Of a DNA stretch of 64,000 nucleotides, positions 1 to 12,421 are shown one piece after another. A program made the translations under genes and the position numbers. Every line of letters begins with the position of its first letter. Positions within the stretch are counted from its first letter, which is position 1. The stretch spans positions 62,001 through 126,000 of the forward strand of contig SNVD02003282.1 in assembly GCA_013180625.2 (NCBI GenBank). Direction: 5' to 3'. Under the pieces are notes generated by a model. The model was not told the origin of the DNA. It saw nothing but the letters and a program-made list of their open reading frames with translations, and searched no databases. This DNA comes from Boswellia sacra. Lineage: Eukaryota > Streptophyta > Magnoliopsida > Sapindales > Burseraceae.

Positions 1-181
1 CCCGTTTATTATTCGTGTTAGCGTGTCGTGTCGTGTTACCCGTTTAATAATCGTGTCGTGTTCGTGTCGTGTTATAGTAACACGAATAATAAACGAGTCG
101 TATTCGTGTCATGTCAATCTTTATCGTGTCACAGCTCGACACGACACAAACACGATCCGCGAACACGAATTGCCACCCCTA
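1..181. mobile_element. Right end of a short hAT-type (MITE-like) element, cut by the window edge
   Basis: The stretch is full of CGTGT/ACACG words and ends in AATTGCCACCCCTA. This is the same terminal sequence as the two complete 513-bp elements at 35314-35826 and 44343-44855, where it forms one terminal inverted repeat. The left end lies outside the window, so length and target duplication cannot be checked. No coding sequence is seen. Internally it differs from the 513-bp copies, so it may be a related subfamily sharing only the ends. Confidence 0.6.
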
Positions 182-194
182 CATGAGCCTACTT

Positions 195-345
195 GACAGC
201 TCACACCAAGATGCAATAATTTAATAACTATCACAGTATGATGCAATAATTTAATCAATAGTCAGAATAACAGCTCGACAGCTCACAAAAAGATGCAATA
301 ATTGAATAGCTGTCACAGCAAGATGCAATAATTTAATCAATAATT
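195..345. repeat. 82-bp direct tandem repeat, about 1.8 copies
   Basis: GACAGCTCAC occurs at 195 and again at 277, and each copy carries two GATGCAATAATT words followed by TTAATCAATA. The period is 82 bp. The copies differ by several substitutions, so the duplication is not recent. It lies directly beside the hAT-like terminus ending at 181. No coding potential is seen. Confidence 0.75.
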
Positions 346-1546
346 CTCTGTGCTTATGTATACAAAGACTACTGTTCATTCCCTTATTTTTGGTTAAGGA
401 ATATCCATTTGTTTACTTCCATGGGTTTTCTCTTCTTTTCTGCATATCTAGTGGCTTAAAGCTACGTTCCTCTGCTTTCTACCAAAATTAGCTACTGTTG
501 AGCTTTTCTAAGTTATTGAGTTTTGTCGAGGCTTGAATGCATCTATATATAACCGGCATTCCTGGACTTTAACTTTTAAATCTTCTATTTGCAGTACGAG
601 CTAGAATTTGAATTTTATTGTGAGTTAAGGAAATGTCTTGCATTATCCAAAAGAGAATAAAATATTTATTATGTTCTTAGGGTAGGTTTGTTTGTTTATG
701 TTTATTTTGTTTTTTGGAATTACAGTGAAATATGAAAAATATATTTTATTAAATTTTTTTATATTAGTATTTGAATTATAATGTATGTAAAACGAATAGT
801 TTTATACATATATGCTTACTAATGTTGTATTCACGTGGTTATATTTGATATTTTATTATTTATAAATTAATATTTTACTAAAATAAATATTGAAGTATTT
901 AAATCTTTAAAAATAATAAGTTTAATTATTTTATTCTAAAATATTTTAAATTAATAATGAGTTAAATGTCATAGTTTTGTAAAAGTTATATTTTTATTAT
1001 AGAATTTAATTTATGATCAACTTACGTGACCATAAAATATCTAATTGATTGAGTATCAAACAAATTTAAACCCAAGATCATAAAACAAATGCGCTTTTAG
1101 AGCCAGTTTAAGGTTGCTGGAAGTTAAAAAAATAATCAGCTTGTATTATGTGGAGAAAATATATAATTAAACACCATATAAAATAAATTGCAAAGTATTC
1201 AACAAACCAAATTTTAAAAATTGATGTGCTTTAGTTTTAAAAGCAAACTAAGATATTTGATAAATCAACTTTAAAAATTATAGTTTTATTTAAATTATCA
1301 AAATAGATTTTTTATTTCATGTAAATAGTTTAAAAATTTTGAACACATCTTATTAATTTTATTAAGTATTAAGAAAATTTTATGAAAAAATGTATAAGAC
1401 ATTAAAATTTTACATTAAAAATAATCATTTGATTGAATTTCACAATTTCAAAACTTAGTTAAAGAATTGTTGAATAGTGATCAATGTTGGTTTTCGGCAA
1501 CGCGCTGAATTGCGTTCAACGGCAATAAAAATAGCTATCCAGCGAG
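346..1546. other. Intergenic AT-rich DNA, no gene seen
   Basis: About 1.2 kb of AT-rich sequence with many homopolymer runs. No reading frame of useful length and no recognisable RNA gene or terminal repeat was found. Confidence 0.6.
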
Positions 1547-1870
1547 TAGGGGTGTTCACGAGTCGGGTCGGGTCGGGTTTTCTCATACCCGATACTGTTT
1601 AAACCGATTATTTTAACCCGATTCGGGTTACTATTCAATACTGACCCGACAAAAACCCGATCAACCCGATCGGGTCGGATCGTGTCAGATCGGATTTAAT
1701 TTAGTTAGGCCAAATATTCAAACCCGATTTGTAATCCGACACTGTTCAAACCCGATTATTTTAACCCGATTCAGGTCACTATTTAATATCAACCCGAAAA
1801 AAAAAAACCTGACCAACCCGATCGGGGTCGGGTCGGGTCGGATCGGGTTGGGAATTTTTGAACACCCCTA
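1547..1870. mobile_element. 324-bp hAT-type MITE with 8-bp target duplication
   Basis: The element begins TAGGGGTGTTCA and ends with the reverse complement TGAACACCCCTA. It is flanked by the direct repeat CCAGCGAG at 1539-1546 and 1871-1878. An 8-bp target duplication and TA-ending inverted repeats are hallmarks of hAT elements. The inside is made of GGGTCGGGT and AACCCGAT words and codes for nothing, so it is non-autonomous. The ends resemble, but are not the same as, those of the 513-bp family elsewhere in the window. Confidence 0.9.
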
Positions 1871-1878
1871 CCAGCGAG

Positions 1879-3396
1879 TCTCTAACATTTCTTTCTTTTT
1901 TTCCTTTGAAGAAATTATTAACTATAAATATGATTCAATACTTATTTTCCTAAGAATAACTTTTTAATATACTTTAATAAATATGATTTCCTTTAATTGC
2001 ATATCAATAGTTTTAGTATGCATGTTTATGTGACATTGTATAATAAACATGAGATTTTAAAAGTAAGGACACATTATGAAAACGTGCAGCTTCCGTAGCA
2101 AAATAGCTTGTATATGTATGAAGTTTGTTTGAATATATAGTTGAATTGAAGTATTTATTATTTTATTAGCAATCTAAACAAGGGAAATTTTTCTACTATA
2201 TACAAGGGTGTCGATCATTATAAGCATCTAAGTTTCGAGAATTTTGATAATCCGGAAAGCAATGGAGTTGACAAATTAAAGTTGCTTATGAGAAGTATTT
2301 AGTATGGATTTTAGTATGGATATCTTAGGTATCATTTTGCAGCCAAATGCACTGAAAGCTTGCTTCAAGGTATATAAAATATCATGAATACCTATCAAAT
2401 TAAATTAATGAAATGTTTGCGTTGTAGAAAGATTTGGATCCAAATTTTAGAACAAAATAAATTATAAGACCAAACTCTCTCGTGATTGCTCATTAGATTT
2501 TCAAATCTTGAAGTCCCACATCAATCATTTAACTGGGAAATTTCAGTTGGATAAATCACTCTACCTACTAAACTAATAATTAAAATGTGGGACTACATAG
2601 ACCCCCAAAATACTTATCGAGCCTTGTATTTCAGAAAACCCTTTTGCTAAATTTAAATTATTTTTTAAAATCACAACCTACTTAATACTCTATATACTCT
2701 TAAATAAATTGGCAAGTATAAATTACTAATTTAAAAAAATTCATAAATCTTTTCTATTTTTTTAAACATCAACCGATTGAACATTTTACTTTCTCTCTAT
2801 CAAAATTAAGAAGAATAGTTAAAATTGAGATCTTCTATCCTAGTTATTAGTTTTGTTCTTATATGATCAAGATCAATTTTCATAAAATTTCTCTTTCTGT
2901 CTAGCCAAATCTTGATCAACTTTATCTAACCAAATCCAGAATAGAAACTTTATTAAAAGCAATTAAAAAAAAAAAAAGGCTACATCAGGAAGCATGCAAC
3001 AAAAGAAGTTCTTCGATCATAGAATATTTTCTTTTATTTTGTTGGGTTATCCCGGCCGAAGTTAAAAAAACAAAAAAGCAATGAGAAAATACTAATTAAT
3101 ATGACAGAGTAGAATTAGTTCTTAGACTTTATTTGCCAAATATATTTTAAAAAAACAAAATAGAGATGTTTATAGAAAGTAAACTAGTACTCTCGCAAAA
3201 CTTTCTTATATTTTAAATTTAAATGCAAAATCGGATAACGGAGGCACAAGGCGCGGTCTTGCACCTGCAAAGCGCAAACACAATGCTAGTTGCCATCTAA
3301 CAAGCTTTGCCTGAAAAAAGAGCTTCAAGCCTCAGTGTAAACGTCAGCCCCAAATGCAAACATTAACTGTCTCCTAGCTATAAACACCAGGACCAC
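1879..3396. other. Intergenic region upstream of the PPR gene, no gene seen
   Basis: AT-rich DNA without a convincing reading frame. A short inverted pair (GTCCCACAT near 2513, ATGTGGGAC near 2585) is present but has no flanking duplication that I could find. The last few hundred bases presumably hold the promoter of the downstream gene; no clear core element could be fixed. Confidence 0.5.
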
Positions 3397-3424
3397 AACT
3401 CCAACTCCAACTCCAACTCCAACC
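3397..3424. repeat. (AACTCC)n microsatellite in the PPR upstream region
   Basis: Four perfect AACTCC units followed by a partial one. It lies about 290 bp upstream of the PPR start codon, so it may fall in the promoter or 5' leader. Confidence 0.85.
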
Positions 3425-3708
3425 AACACCACTTGGCCGCACAGCCAGCGCTAGCAGGCTGCCCACCCTAACCGCTTTCACCCAGAACCAGCCACCAATC
3501 CAACATCAATCGCACTTGCTGCATCATCAGAACAGATGAGTGTTTTGAGCCTCCTCTTTCACTTAGTTGCTTCTTGCTGAATATATGAACATGGAGGATT
3601 GGAATTTTGTTGCAGTTGCGAAAGCTGTGGAAGCGCACTGCAGTATCGTAGGCGAGTTTGGAGGAGGCTATACCAATCACTAGCTGATTCTCATTTATTA
3701 AAAACGCC

Positions 3709-6345
3709 ATGAATGTTGCCCGTACACAATGCAGCACTGGGCAACTAAAACAAGCTACGAAACTCATCATCTCAACCCCAACAACCCAACCAGACCCTTC
3801 TGTTTACATGTCACAAATGCAGCTATGCATTGACACGAAAGCTGAGAAAAAAGCTCATTTGATTCACGCCCAGATTATAACAAATGGGTATGAATCAAAT
3901 GTGCATTTAAGCACTAAACTGATCATTCTTTATGGGAAAGTTGGTAATATGTTGGCAGCACGGAAAGTGTTCGATAGAATGTCTGAGAGAAATATTGTGT
4001 CGTGGACATCAATGGTTTCTGGGTACAGCCAGAACGAATTTTATAAGAATTCTTTGTTGGTGTTTTCAGGAATGCGTAGAGCTGGTGTTGGGCCTAATCA
4101 GTTCACCTACGGAAGCGCATTGAGGGCGTGTGTTGGAATGAGGCTGTTGGAATGTGGGATGCAGATTCATGGTTGTGTTGAGAAGGGAAGGTTTGTGGAG
4201 AACATGTTTGTGAAGAGTGCGTTGCTTGATTTGTATGCCAAGTGTGGAAGGACTGAGGACGCGTGCTTTTTGTTTGAGACAATGAAGGAAAGGGATGTGG
4301 TTACTTGGAATTCTATGATTGGTGGCCTGGCTTTAGAGGGCTTTTCTGATGATTCATTGCGCTTGTTTCGTTCAATGATGAGAGAAGGTAAGCCCCTGCT
4401 CCATTTGAGTGTTTTAGCTTTTATGAATATGTAATACTATACACAACTAATTGTAGAACCATTCTAAAGGTAAGCGACATAATTTTTTTAGATGCTAAAA
4501 ATACATAGTAAATGGAAAAAGATATAATAATTTTTTGACATATCAGATTGTAGATTGTATGAGAGTAGTTATATAATTATGTCTACTGTTATTGTTTCTG
4601 AATTTTGTATATTTTCTATGTTGTGGAGAAACGATAGCTTACTACTGTAAGCTGCTTTTTTATTTAAATCATGGAAAATACAATGACCTTGTAACTTGAT
4701 TTTTTTTGGGATTAAATTTCTTTTAATAACCATAATGTATTAAATTATGTGAAAGATTTTCAGTTTGGCTAGTAGCAGATAATTATTGTAGTAATACAGG
4801 TTTCTTTAACATGCAAATTTAGGGTGCTTGTGTTGGATTTTGATCTATTTGTTATAGTTGGTGGAAAATCATTGTTTTTTGAATTGGGCTTGTTGGGACA
4901 AACATTGGAAGTGAAAGCATAGACATCTTCCCTTTTTTGTTCTTTCTTTCTTTTCTTCTTTTCAAATAACAAGCCGTGAAATCATATGTTGCTACTACCA
5001 GAGCATGGATTATTAACAAATCTGAATATCACTAGATCTTTTTCCCTCTTGAAGTGAGTATTGGCATTAGTAGTGAGGCACACAATTCTTTAGAAATTCA
5101 TCTGAAAACATTTTCATTTACTTACACTCCTTTTTTTCCTCTTCATCTATTCTAGGGAAATCTTCCATCTGTTGCATGCTTGACATTTTTCTAGGTTTAT
5201 ATTTTATATGTCTATTTGCTCTGCCACTGTTTCAATGCTTAAATTTTGTAGGGTATATCCCAGATTGCTTCACCTTGGGGAGTGTTTTAAGGGCCACCAT
5301 TGGAGGTATTCGTCTTGTAAAGGTCAGCCAAATTCATGGATTGGTCATGAAACTAGGTTTTGGATCTTCTAATGTGTTGGCTGGATCGCTAATTGATGCT
5401 TATGCAAAATGTGGAAGCGTCAGAATTGCTTATCAGATACATAAAAATCTGCCAAAGAAAGATATAATATCATGCACTGCATTAATCACTGGTTTTGCTC
5501 GTGCAAATAATTATATTAGAGAGGCTCTGGATTTCTTTAAAGGGATGATTCTAAAGAAAATGGATATTGATGATGTTATATTGTGCTTTATGCTTAAGAT
5601 ATGTGCCAATATGGCTTCACTGAGCCTGGGAAAACAAATGCATGCTCTTGCTTTGAAATGTCAACCAAGCTATGATATAGCTATGGGCAATGCTCTCATA
5701 GATATGTATGCAAAATCTGGAGAAATTGAAGATTCTCGCCGTGCTTTTGATGAGATGGGGGAGAAAAATGTGATTTCTTGGACATCTCTGATTGCTGGAT
5801 ATGGGAAGCATGGCTATGGACATAAAGCAATTGCAGTATATGAGAAAATGGAATGTGAAGGATTCAAGCCAAATGATGTTACCTTCTTGTCTCTTCTATT
5901 TGCTTGTAGTCATGCTGGATTGACTAGTGAAGGATGGCAATTATTCAATAATATGGTTAGCAAATACAAAATGGTACCCAGACCCGAGCATTTTACTTGT
6001 ATGATAGATTTGTTTGCACGTGGAGATCAGTTAGAATCAGCTTATAATATGATATGCAAGATGAATATTGAGCCTTCTGCATCACTTTGGAGTGCCATTC
6101 TTGGAGCATGTAGAATACATGGCAGTATGTCTCTGGGAGAAGTAGCTGCCATGAATCTTTTCAACATGGAGCCACAAAACTCAGTTAACTATGTTGTTTT
6201 ATCAAGCATTTATGCTGCAGCTGGCGCATGGGACAATGCTTGGAAAACAAGGAAACTAATGGAAAAGAGAAGTTTAAGAAAGAATCCAGGATTCAGCTTT
6301 TTGCAGTCTACAAATAAGAAGATTTTTCTTTTGGAGCCCAGCTGA
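3709..6345 (+). CDS. Pentatricopeptide repeat (PPR) protein, two exons
   Basis: Read as join(3709..4387, 5252..6345), giving 590 residues. The donor is G|GTAAG after 4387 and the acceptor TTTTGTAG|GG before 5252; joining restores the typical motif ...MMREG-YIPDCFTLGSVLRA in frame. An in-frame TGA lies 12 codons upstream of the ATG, supporting this start. The protein is an almost continuous array of PPR motifs of the PLS type (VSWTSMVSGYSQ, YAKCGRTEDA, SLIAGYGKHG, PNDVTFLSLL, SLWSAILGACRIHG), ending in an E-type region without a DYW domain. From memory it is most like Arabidopsis At3g20730. Such proteins are usually imported into mitochondria or plastids and bind organelle RNA for editing, splicing or stability; the target RNA here is unknown. 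The gene looks intact. Confidence 0.9.
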
Positions 6346-6944
6346 AAAGATGCAACTGTCTCAATTTGTCAATAATCTTCTAGTTGAGCTAAAACTTACA
6401 TGAACAAGATCTTATTTCTAATGTTGCAAGAGACAAGAGGTAATTATTGTCTGTCAGATATTGTAAAGACATCAATAAGGTTGGTGCTCTCCAAAACCAC
6501 ATTCTCAGGCTATTTGAGCTATTACTAAGTTATCTATCACTCCTCTAGATTTACATCTTCTGTATTTATGGTTGGAACATCATGTCTATGGCACATATCT
6601 TACTGGTAAAGGGCTCTGATCAAATTCAACGATTGAAAATATTTACTGCCATCTTTATTGCTATAACCTTCAGGTCTTAATTCACAACTACAACTAGCAG
6701 GTAAGAATTCAGCTTTTAGTCCTTTGCAGTGTGTTTACAATTAGCTTAATACTTTTTCTCCTGATTTTGATGATGCAAGGGAGGATGTCTATTAATTTGT
6801 TAGAAGTCCTAAATCTTTTTATTTCGTTCTTGTTTTGCAAGATTATGCTCTTTGGAGAAGTGCAATTGAAGATTATATAAACTACCATTGAAAGTGATTG
6901 GAAGAGAGCACTTGGATAAAGCTTCATCACTTAGCCTTGCAGTT
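6346..6944. other. 3' flank of the PPR gene
   Basis: Contains the likely 3' UTR. No other gene is visible. Decayed Copia gag sequence becomes recognisable towards the right end, but its exact boundary is not clear. Confidence 0.4.
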
Positions 6945-7093
6945 AATTTCATTCAACATTCAAGAGTTGGTAACTCCACAACCAAAGAAGCTTGGGAAAT
7001 CATTCAATAAGAGTATTATGACACCACACAAGTAAGAACCATTGAACCTCAAAATTTTTCTAAAGACTTTGAGAATATAAAAGTGAATGAAAC
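6945..7093 (+). pseudogene. Decayed Copia gag, fragment 1 (host of the nested insertions)
   Basis: Conceptual translation gives TTKEAWEIIQ, a stop, then EYYDTTQVRTIEPQNFSKDF, which matches the conserved plant Copia gag core (UBN2 type). The frame runs into GAAAC (7089-7093), the target duplication of the young Copia element, and resumes after that element's other duplication copy at 12071. It is therefore the left part of an older Copia element. Confidence 0.7.
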
Positions 7094-7333
7094 TAAACAC
7101 AAATATGTGTATTTCTGTATATTTCAGTACATTTGAGGCAGAGGCCAATACAATATATATAGGCATCAGATTCTAATCAGATAATTATCAAATTCTAATC
7201 TGATAATCTCTAAACCTAATCTGATAAAATATAAATTTAAAAAACAGATAAGCTTAAATACACTAACAAATAATATCTACAATAAACAAAGCATGCTTAT
7301 CTTAGTAATTCAAATATTTTAAATCTTCCAACA
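7094..7333 (-). repeat. 3' LTR of the young Copia element
   Basis: 240 bp. On the element's strand it starts TGTTGGAAG and ends GTGTTTA, so the ends are TG...TA rather than the usual TG...CA. The target duplication GAAAC lies directly outside. I see no difference from the other LTR. Confidence 0.95.
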
Positions 7334-7344
7334 CTCCCCCTCAA
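7334..7344 (-). promoter_or_regulatory. Polypurine tract of the young Copia element
   Basis: Minus strand TTGAGGGGGAG abuts the 3' LTR, the expected position for the plus-strand DNA primer. The polyprotein stop codon (TGA) overlaps it. Confidence 0.85.
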
Positions 7345-10300
7345 GCTGGCTTAAAAATGTCTAATAATCCCAGCTTGCTAACTATAGATTCGAAACTTTG
7401 TCTAGGTAAACCCTTCGTGAAGATATCAGCTAACTGGTCTCTTGACTGAATATATGGCATACAAATAACCTTGCTCTCTAACTTCTCCTTAATGAAATGT
7501 CTATCAATCTCAATATGTTTTGTTCTATCATGCTGCACAGGATTATTTGCTATGCTTATTGCTGCCTTGCTATCACAAAACAACTTCATTGGACCTTTAG
7601 TTGTTATCCTCAATTCCTCCAGTAATCGTTTCAACCATAAGAGTTCACACATCCCTTGAGCAATTGCTCGATACTCTGCTTCAGCACTACTTCGAGCCAC
7701 CACTGATTGCTTTTTACTTCGCCATGTTACCAAGTTTCCTCCAACAAATGTACAAATGCCTGAGGTTGACCTTCTATCACTAACCGAACCTGCCCAATCA
7801 GCATCTGTGAATGCCTCAACTTCTATTGCTTCATTTTTCTTAAACAGCAATCCTTTCCCTGGAGTTCGTTTTAAGTATCTCAAAATTCTGTATACAGCTT
7901 CCAAATGCTCTTCTTTTGGTGAGTGCATAAATTGGCTCACTACACTTACCGAGAAAGCTATGTCAGGTCTTGTGTGAGACAAATAGATGAGCTTTCCCAC
8001 TAATTTCTGATATCTCTCCCTGTCCACAGATTTTCCTGCCTCTAATAGTCCAATTTTATGGTTAAAATCAATAGGAATATCAGCAGGTTTACATCCAAGC
8101 ATTCCAACTTCCTTCAGCAAATCAATCGTATACTTCCTTTGTGAAACAACTATCCCTTTGCTAGATCGAGCTATTTCCATGCCTAGAAAGTACCGTAAAG
8201 GTCCAAGGTCTTTCATTTCAAATTCTTTTGCTAATACACCTTTAAGTCTTCGAATCTCAGCTTCATCATCTCCGGTTAAAATGATGTCATCTACATACAC
8301 AATCAATACGGTAACTCCCCCTGCAGATGAATGCTTAAAGAACATAGTATGGTCAGCCTGACTTTGAGAATAACCTGCACAACGAATTGACTTACAAAAT
8401 CTGTCAAACCATGCTCGTGGTGACTGTTTTAGGCCATATAATGATCTCTGCAGTTTGCACACATTTTCCTTTCCGAATGCTTCTTCAAAACCAGGTGGTA
8501 TTTGCATATACACCTCTTCTGCTAGTTCTCCATTAAGGAAGGCATTTTTTACATCCAATTGGTGAAGTGACCAGTTTTTGTTTGCTGCAAGTGAGAGAAT
8601 AATTCTAACTGTATTCATCTTAGCAACCGGAGCAAAAGTCTCTAGGTAATCAATCCCGTATGCTTGGGTGTACCCCTTCGCAACCAACCTTGCCTTGTAT
8701 CTTTCAACAGTGCCATCAGCTCTATGTTTAACCGTAAAAACCCATTTACAACCAACAGGTACTTTTCCCTTTGGCAACTCTATCAAATTCCAGGTTTTGT
8801 TTTTCTGCAGTGCCCTCATTTCTTCCAAAACAGCAGCCTTCCAAACGGGTATAGTCAATGCTTCCTGCACAGATTTAGGTATTTCTATGCTAGAAATATT
8901 AGAAAGAAATGCCTTATAGGATTGTGAGACACGATGGTAGGATACAAACTTAGAGAGTGGATGAAGTGTACAAGAACGAGTCCCTTTTCGAAGAGCTATT
9001 GGTAAGTCAAGATCATTTTGAGATGAAGGGTTAGAATTACCTTGAGATATTGGATATTGTGGACTCGGGGTAGGTTCTGTTGTTGGTGCTTGTTCCTGGA
9101 CCTGTCCTGTCCCTTTTTTATGTTGTTGCCTTCTAGAGTAGACACGGAACCTGGGTTGTTGATGAGTCTCAGTTACTGGACAGATTTCTGTCAATGGCAT
9201 GTGTGTTGTTCCTGGTTTTGTGATTAAATTAGGCTCAACTGCTATTGGAAAAGTTGGTTGCCAAAACTGATCTTCTCCTAAACTCTCCCCTTGAAGTGAA
9301 GTTTTGGGATAAAAAGATTGTCTTTCAAAGAAAGTAACATCAAAACTCACATAAATGCGCTTAGTGACAGGATCATAACACTTATATCCTTTTTGAGTAA
9401 GGGAATAACCTAGAAAAATACACTTGACTGCCCTAGGATCTAACTTGCCTCTTAGGTGAGAATGAACATGAACAAAGGCTACACATCCAAAAACTCTAAG
9501 AGGGATAGACGAAAATAATTTTGAATGAGGATAAAGTTTAGTAAATGTGTGGAGAGGTGTTTGGAAGCCAAGTATTCTTGTAGGCATTCGGTTAATTAAG
9601 AAGGAGGCAGTGAGAATAGCTTCTCCCCAATAATGCTTAGGAACACTGTTTGTAAACATAAGTGCCCTAGCTACCTCAAGTAAGTGTCGGTTTTTTCTCT
9701 CCGCAATCCCATTTTGTTGCGGGGTATCAACACACGAGGATTGATGGATTATCCCATTTTGTAAAAGAAATTTTCCCAATATTGATGAAAAATACTCTCT
9801 CCCATTATCAGTTCTTAAAATATTGATATTGACCCCAAATTGTGTTTTAACCATGAAATAAAATTGTTGAAAAATAGAAGCGGCTTCAGATTTTTCTTTT
9901 AAAAGATAAACCCAACATAATCTGGTGTGGTCATCAATAAAAGTAATAAACCAACGTGTATTTGAAAGATTAGAGACACGGGAAGGCCCCCAAATATCGC
10001 TATGAACACAAATAAAAGGTGCAGATTTTTTGTAGGGCTGAATATGGAAGGGAGATCTTTGATGTTTAGATAGTTCACAAACTTCACACTGAAATTGAAT
10101 GGGATTATTATTCTTAAACAGTGAAGGAAACAACTTTTGCAAATACGGAAAACTAGGATGTCCTAAACGGAAATGCCATAACATAATTTCATCTGACATA
10201 GAAAGATTTTTATTCACCACTTTGGCTTGTCCCTCTAGAAGCACATCATCTTCAAAGTAGTACAGTCCATTCACTTCTCTAGCACTGCCAATCTTCCTCC

Positions 10301-11699
10301 CCGAATCCATATCCTGGAATTCACAATAAGTTGGAAAGAATTTAGCTATGCAATGATGACTTTTAGTAAATTGACTTATGGAAAACAAATTGCAAGATAA
10401 ATTGGGAACATGAAGAACAGATGTTAAAGTTAATTCTTTGGAAAGAGGAATTGACCCTATTCCTGCAATGGAAGATAGTGATCCATCTGCAATACGAACT
10501 TTTTGAATACCAGAATTAGGAATATATGAGGAAAATAATCTCGAGTCACTAGTCATATGATCCGACGCTCCTGAATCAATTATCCAAGGAGTTTTACTGA
10601 CTTTAGAATTTAGGGCAGTGATGAAATTACCTTGCTGGGCTATGGCACAGGAAGAAGAAAGAGTTGAATTTTTTGAAGATTGAGTAAGAAACCTGTTGAG
10701 CACCTCAAGTTGTTCCTTGGTAAATATTTGAGGGTTTATGTCACTGGATTCAGCAGGTTTTTCACCATTGTTTTGTTCAACCTGGAAGGCTTTATTGGAA
10801 TTGAAACCTTTATCAACACCTCTAAAATTTCTAGAGTTGTGATTAGCAGGTTTCCCATGAAGTTTCCAACATGTTTCTCGAGTGTGTCGTGGCTTATTAC
10901 AATGGTCACACCATATTCGAGTGCTACGATCGTCTCCTTTCCTGTTTGTACGTTGTTGTGTTCCTCCAATCATGGCTTTCGTAGGTACTTCAGTCAACAA
11001 GGCTGAGGTATTCAACGTATTATTCATACGAGATCTACCCATCATCACATTCTTCCTTATTTCTTCCCTCCGGATATAAGAAAACACTTCTCTTAATGAT
11101 GGAAGTGGTTCTTTTCCAAGCACTCTCCCCCTGGCTTCCTCAAATTCAGAATTAAGTCCAGCAAGGAACTCATAAACACGCTCCTTCTCTAACAATTTTG
11201 CATAGCGAGCGCTGTCTCCAGGACACTCCCATTCAACCTCACAATATTGGTCTATTTCCTGCCACAGACCCTTCATGCGATTGTAATAGTTGGTAACATC
11301 ACCATCCCCCTGCTTATCGTCCTTAAGTCGAGTTTTGATCTCAAAAATTTGAGCTGCATTGCCTTTATAAGAATAGGTTTCAGCCACAGCATCCCATATC
11401 TCCTTGGCAGTAGAGAGGAAGAGATAGGTCTGACCAATAACAGGCTCCATTGAGTTGATTAACCAAGCCATTAGCATGGCGTTCTCCGTTTCCCAAGTGA
11501 AAAAGGCCGATTGATTTTTTTCTGTAGGTTTTTCTATACTTCCAGTCAAGTAGCCAATTTTTCCCCGCCCAGTGATAAACATCTTTACGGATTGAGACCA
11601 TTGAAGATAGTTCAATCCGTTCAGTTTATGAGTGGTGATCTGCAGAGAAGGATTATCATGGAAAGAAGTCTGTTCTCCTAGCTGATTTGCTGTAGAACT

Positions 11700-11732
<33 letters not shown>

Positions 11733-11768
11733 TGCCGAACCAGATTTGACATCACCAGATGAAGACAT
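7341..11768 (-). CDS. Copia gag-pol polyprotein, 1475 residues, intact
   Basis: A single open frame carries all Copia domains in the usual order: Ser/Gly-rich N-terminus (1-25), gag (about 40-240), CCHC zinc knuckle (C287, C290, H295, C300), aspartic protease (IIDSGAS, D398), integrase zinc domain (H532, H537, C561, C564), integrase core (D591, D654, E690), reverse transcriptase with YVDD at 1158-1161, and RNase H with D1322, E1363 and D1399. I saw no stop, frameshift or missing catalytic residue. The ATG lies about 60 bp downstream of the primer site. The protein is expected to be self-cleaved and to build the cytoplasmic particle that copies and reinserts the element. The N-terminal Ser-Gly run comes from a short GGTTCT-type microsatellite, a possible site of length variation. 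Confidence 0.95.
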
Positions 11769-11817
11769 CTTATAAAAAAATATATACTGCTAAGAAATAA
11801 ACCTAAGAGCCAAAACT

Positions 11818-11830
11818 GGCTCTGATACCA
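11818..11830 (-). promoter_or_regulatory. Primer-binding site of the young Copia element
   Basis: Minus strand TGGTATCAGAGCC directly follows the 5' LTR. It is complementary to the 3' end of plant initiator tRNA-Met, the standard Copia primer. Confidence 0.95.
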
Positions 11831-12070
11831 TAAACACAAATATGTGTATTTCTGTATATTTCAGTACATTTGAGGCAGAGGCCAATACAATATATATAGG
11901 CATCAGATTCTAATCAGATAATTATCAAATTCTAATCTGATAATCTCTAAACCTAATCTGATAAAATATAAATTTAAAAAACAGATAAGCTTAAATACAC
12001 TAACAAATAATATCTACAATAAACAAAGCATGCTTATCTTAGTAATTCAAATATTTTAAATCTTCCAACA
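11831..12070 (-). repeat. 5' LTR of the young Copia element
   Basis: 240 bp, read as identical to 7094-7333. A TATA-like word (CTATATATATTG on the minus strand, about 11888-11900) could be the core promoter of the element. The target duplication GAAAC follows at 12071-12075. Confidence 0.95.
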
Positions 12071-12075
12071 GAAAC

Positions 12076-12421
12076 TTTACAAAAGTTCTTTGACATTTAT
12101 TGAGCTAGTTAACCAAATGAAGGTGTATGGTGAAACAATACAACATAATTGAGAAAGTATTGAATATCTTACTGGATGGATTTGGTCATTAAGTTGTGAT
12201 TGGAGAAATAGATCTTTTAAAGCTAGATCTTTTAAAGCTAAGTTTACATTTGAGTTATTGTTTTTGTACCTGTCCACAAAAAGGAAAAAAAATGAAGAGC
12301 GTGTTTCAATCCAATCTTAATGTTGGTTCTAAAAATGCAAATAAAAGGAAAATTAATTCAAGCCAAAAGAGAGATGGAAAGAGGAATAAATGTAAAGGCA
12401 TAGAAAATTTTGGTAGAAAAC
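12076..12421 (+). pseudogene. Decayed Copia gag, fragment 2
   Basis: Continues fragment 1 after the young Copia: about 12076-12200 gives ETLQKFFDI followed by broken gag sequence with a NQMKVYGE-like motif, and 12196-12420 gives a Lys/Asn-rich linker (ENFGRK) typical of the stretch before the zinc knuckle. It has several stops. It ends at AAAAC (12417-12421), the target duplication of the next insertion, and continues at 14980. Confidence 0.65.

Larger units (their letters stand above)
7094..12070 (-). mobile_element. Young, apparently complete Copia LTR retrotransposon (4977 bp)
   Basis: Two 240-bp LTRs that I read as identical bound one intact polyprotein frame. The element is flanked by the 5-bp direct repeat GAAAC at 7089-7093 and 12071-12075. 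It is oriented on the minus strand, with an initiator-Met tRNA primer site next to the right LTR and a polypurine tract next to the left LTR. Identical LTRs, an exact target duplication and an open polyprotein together suggest recent insertion and possible autonomy. It sits inside an older Copia gag sequence. The polyprotein resembles Arabidopsis RE1-type Copia elements; I did not assign a lineage. Confidence 0.95.

Noticed and set aside
3468..3770. Minus-strand frame of 100 codons overlapping the PPR start
   Set aside because: It overlaps the PPR leader and first codons on the opposite strand and shows no domain.
11814..11830. tRNA-like sequence next to the Copia LTR
   Set aside because: It is only the short primer-binding site complementary to initiator tRNA-Met; no tRNA cloverleaf is present.
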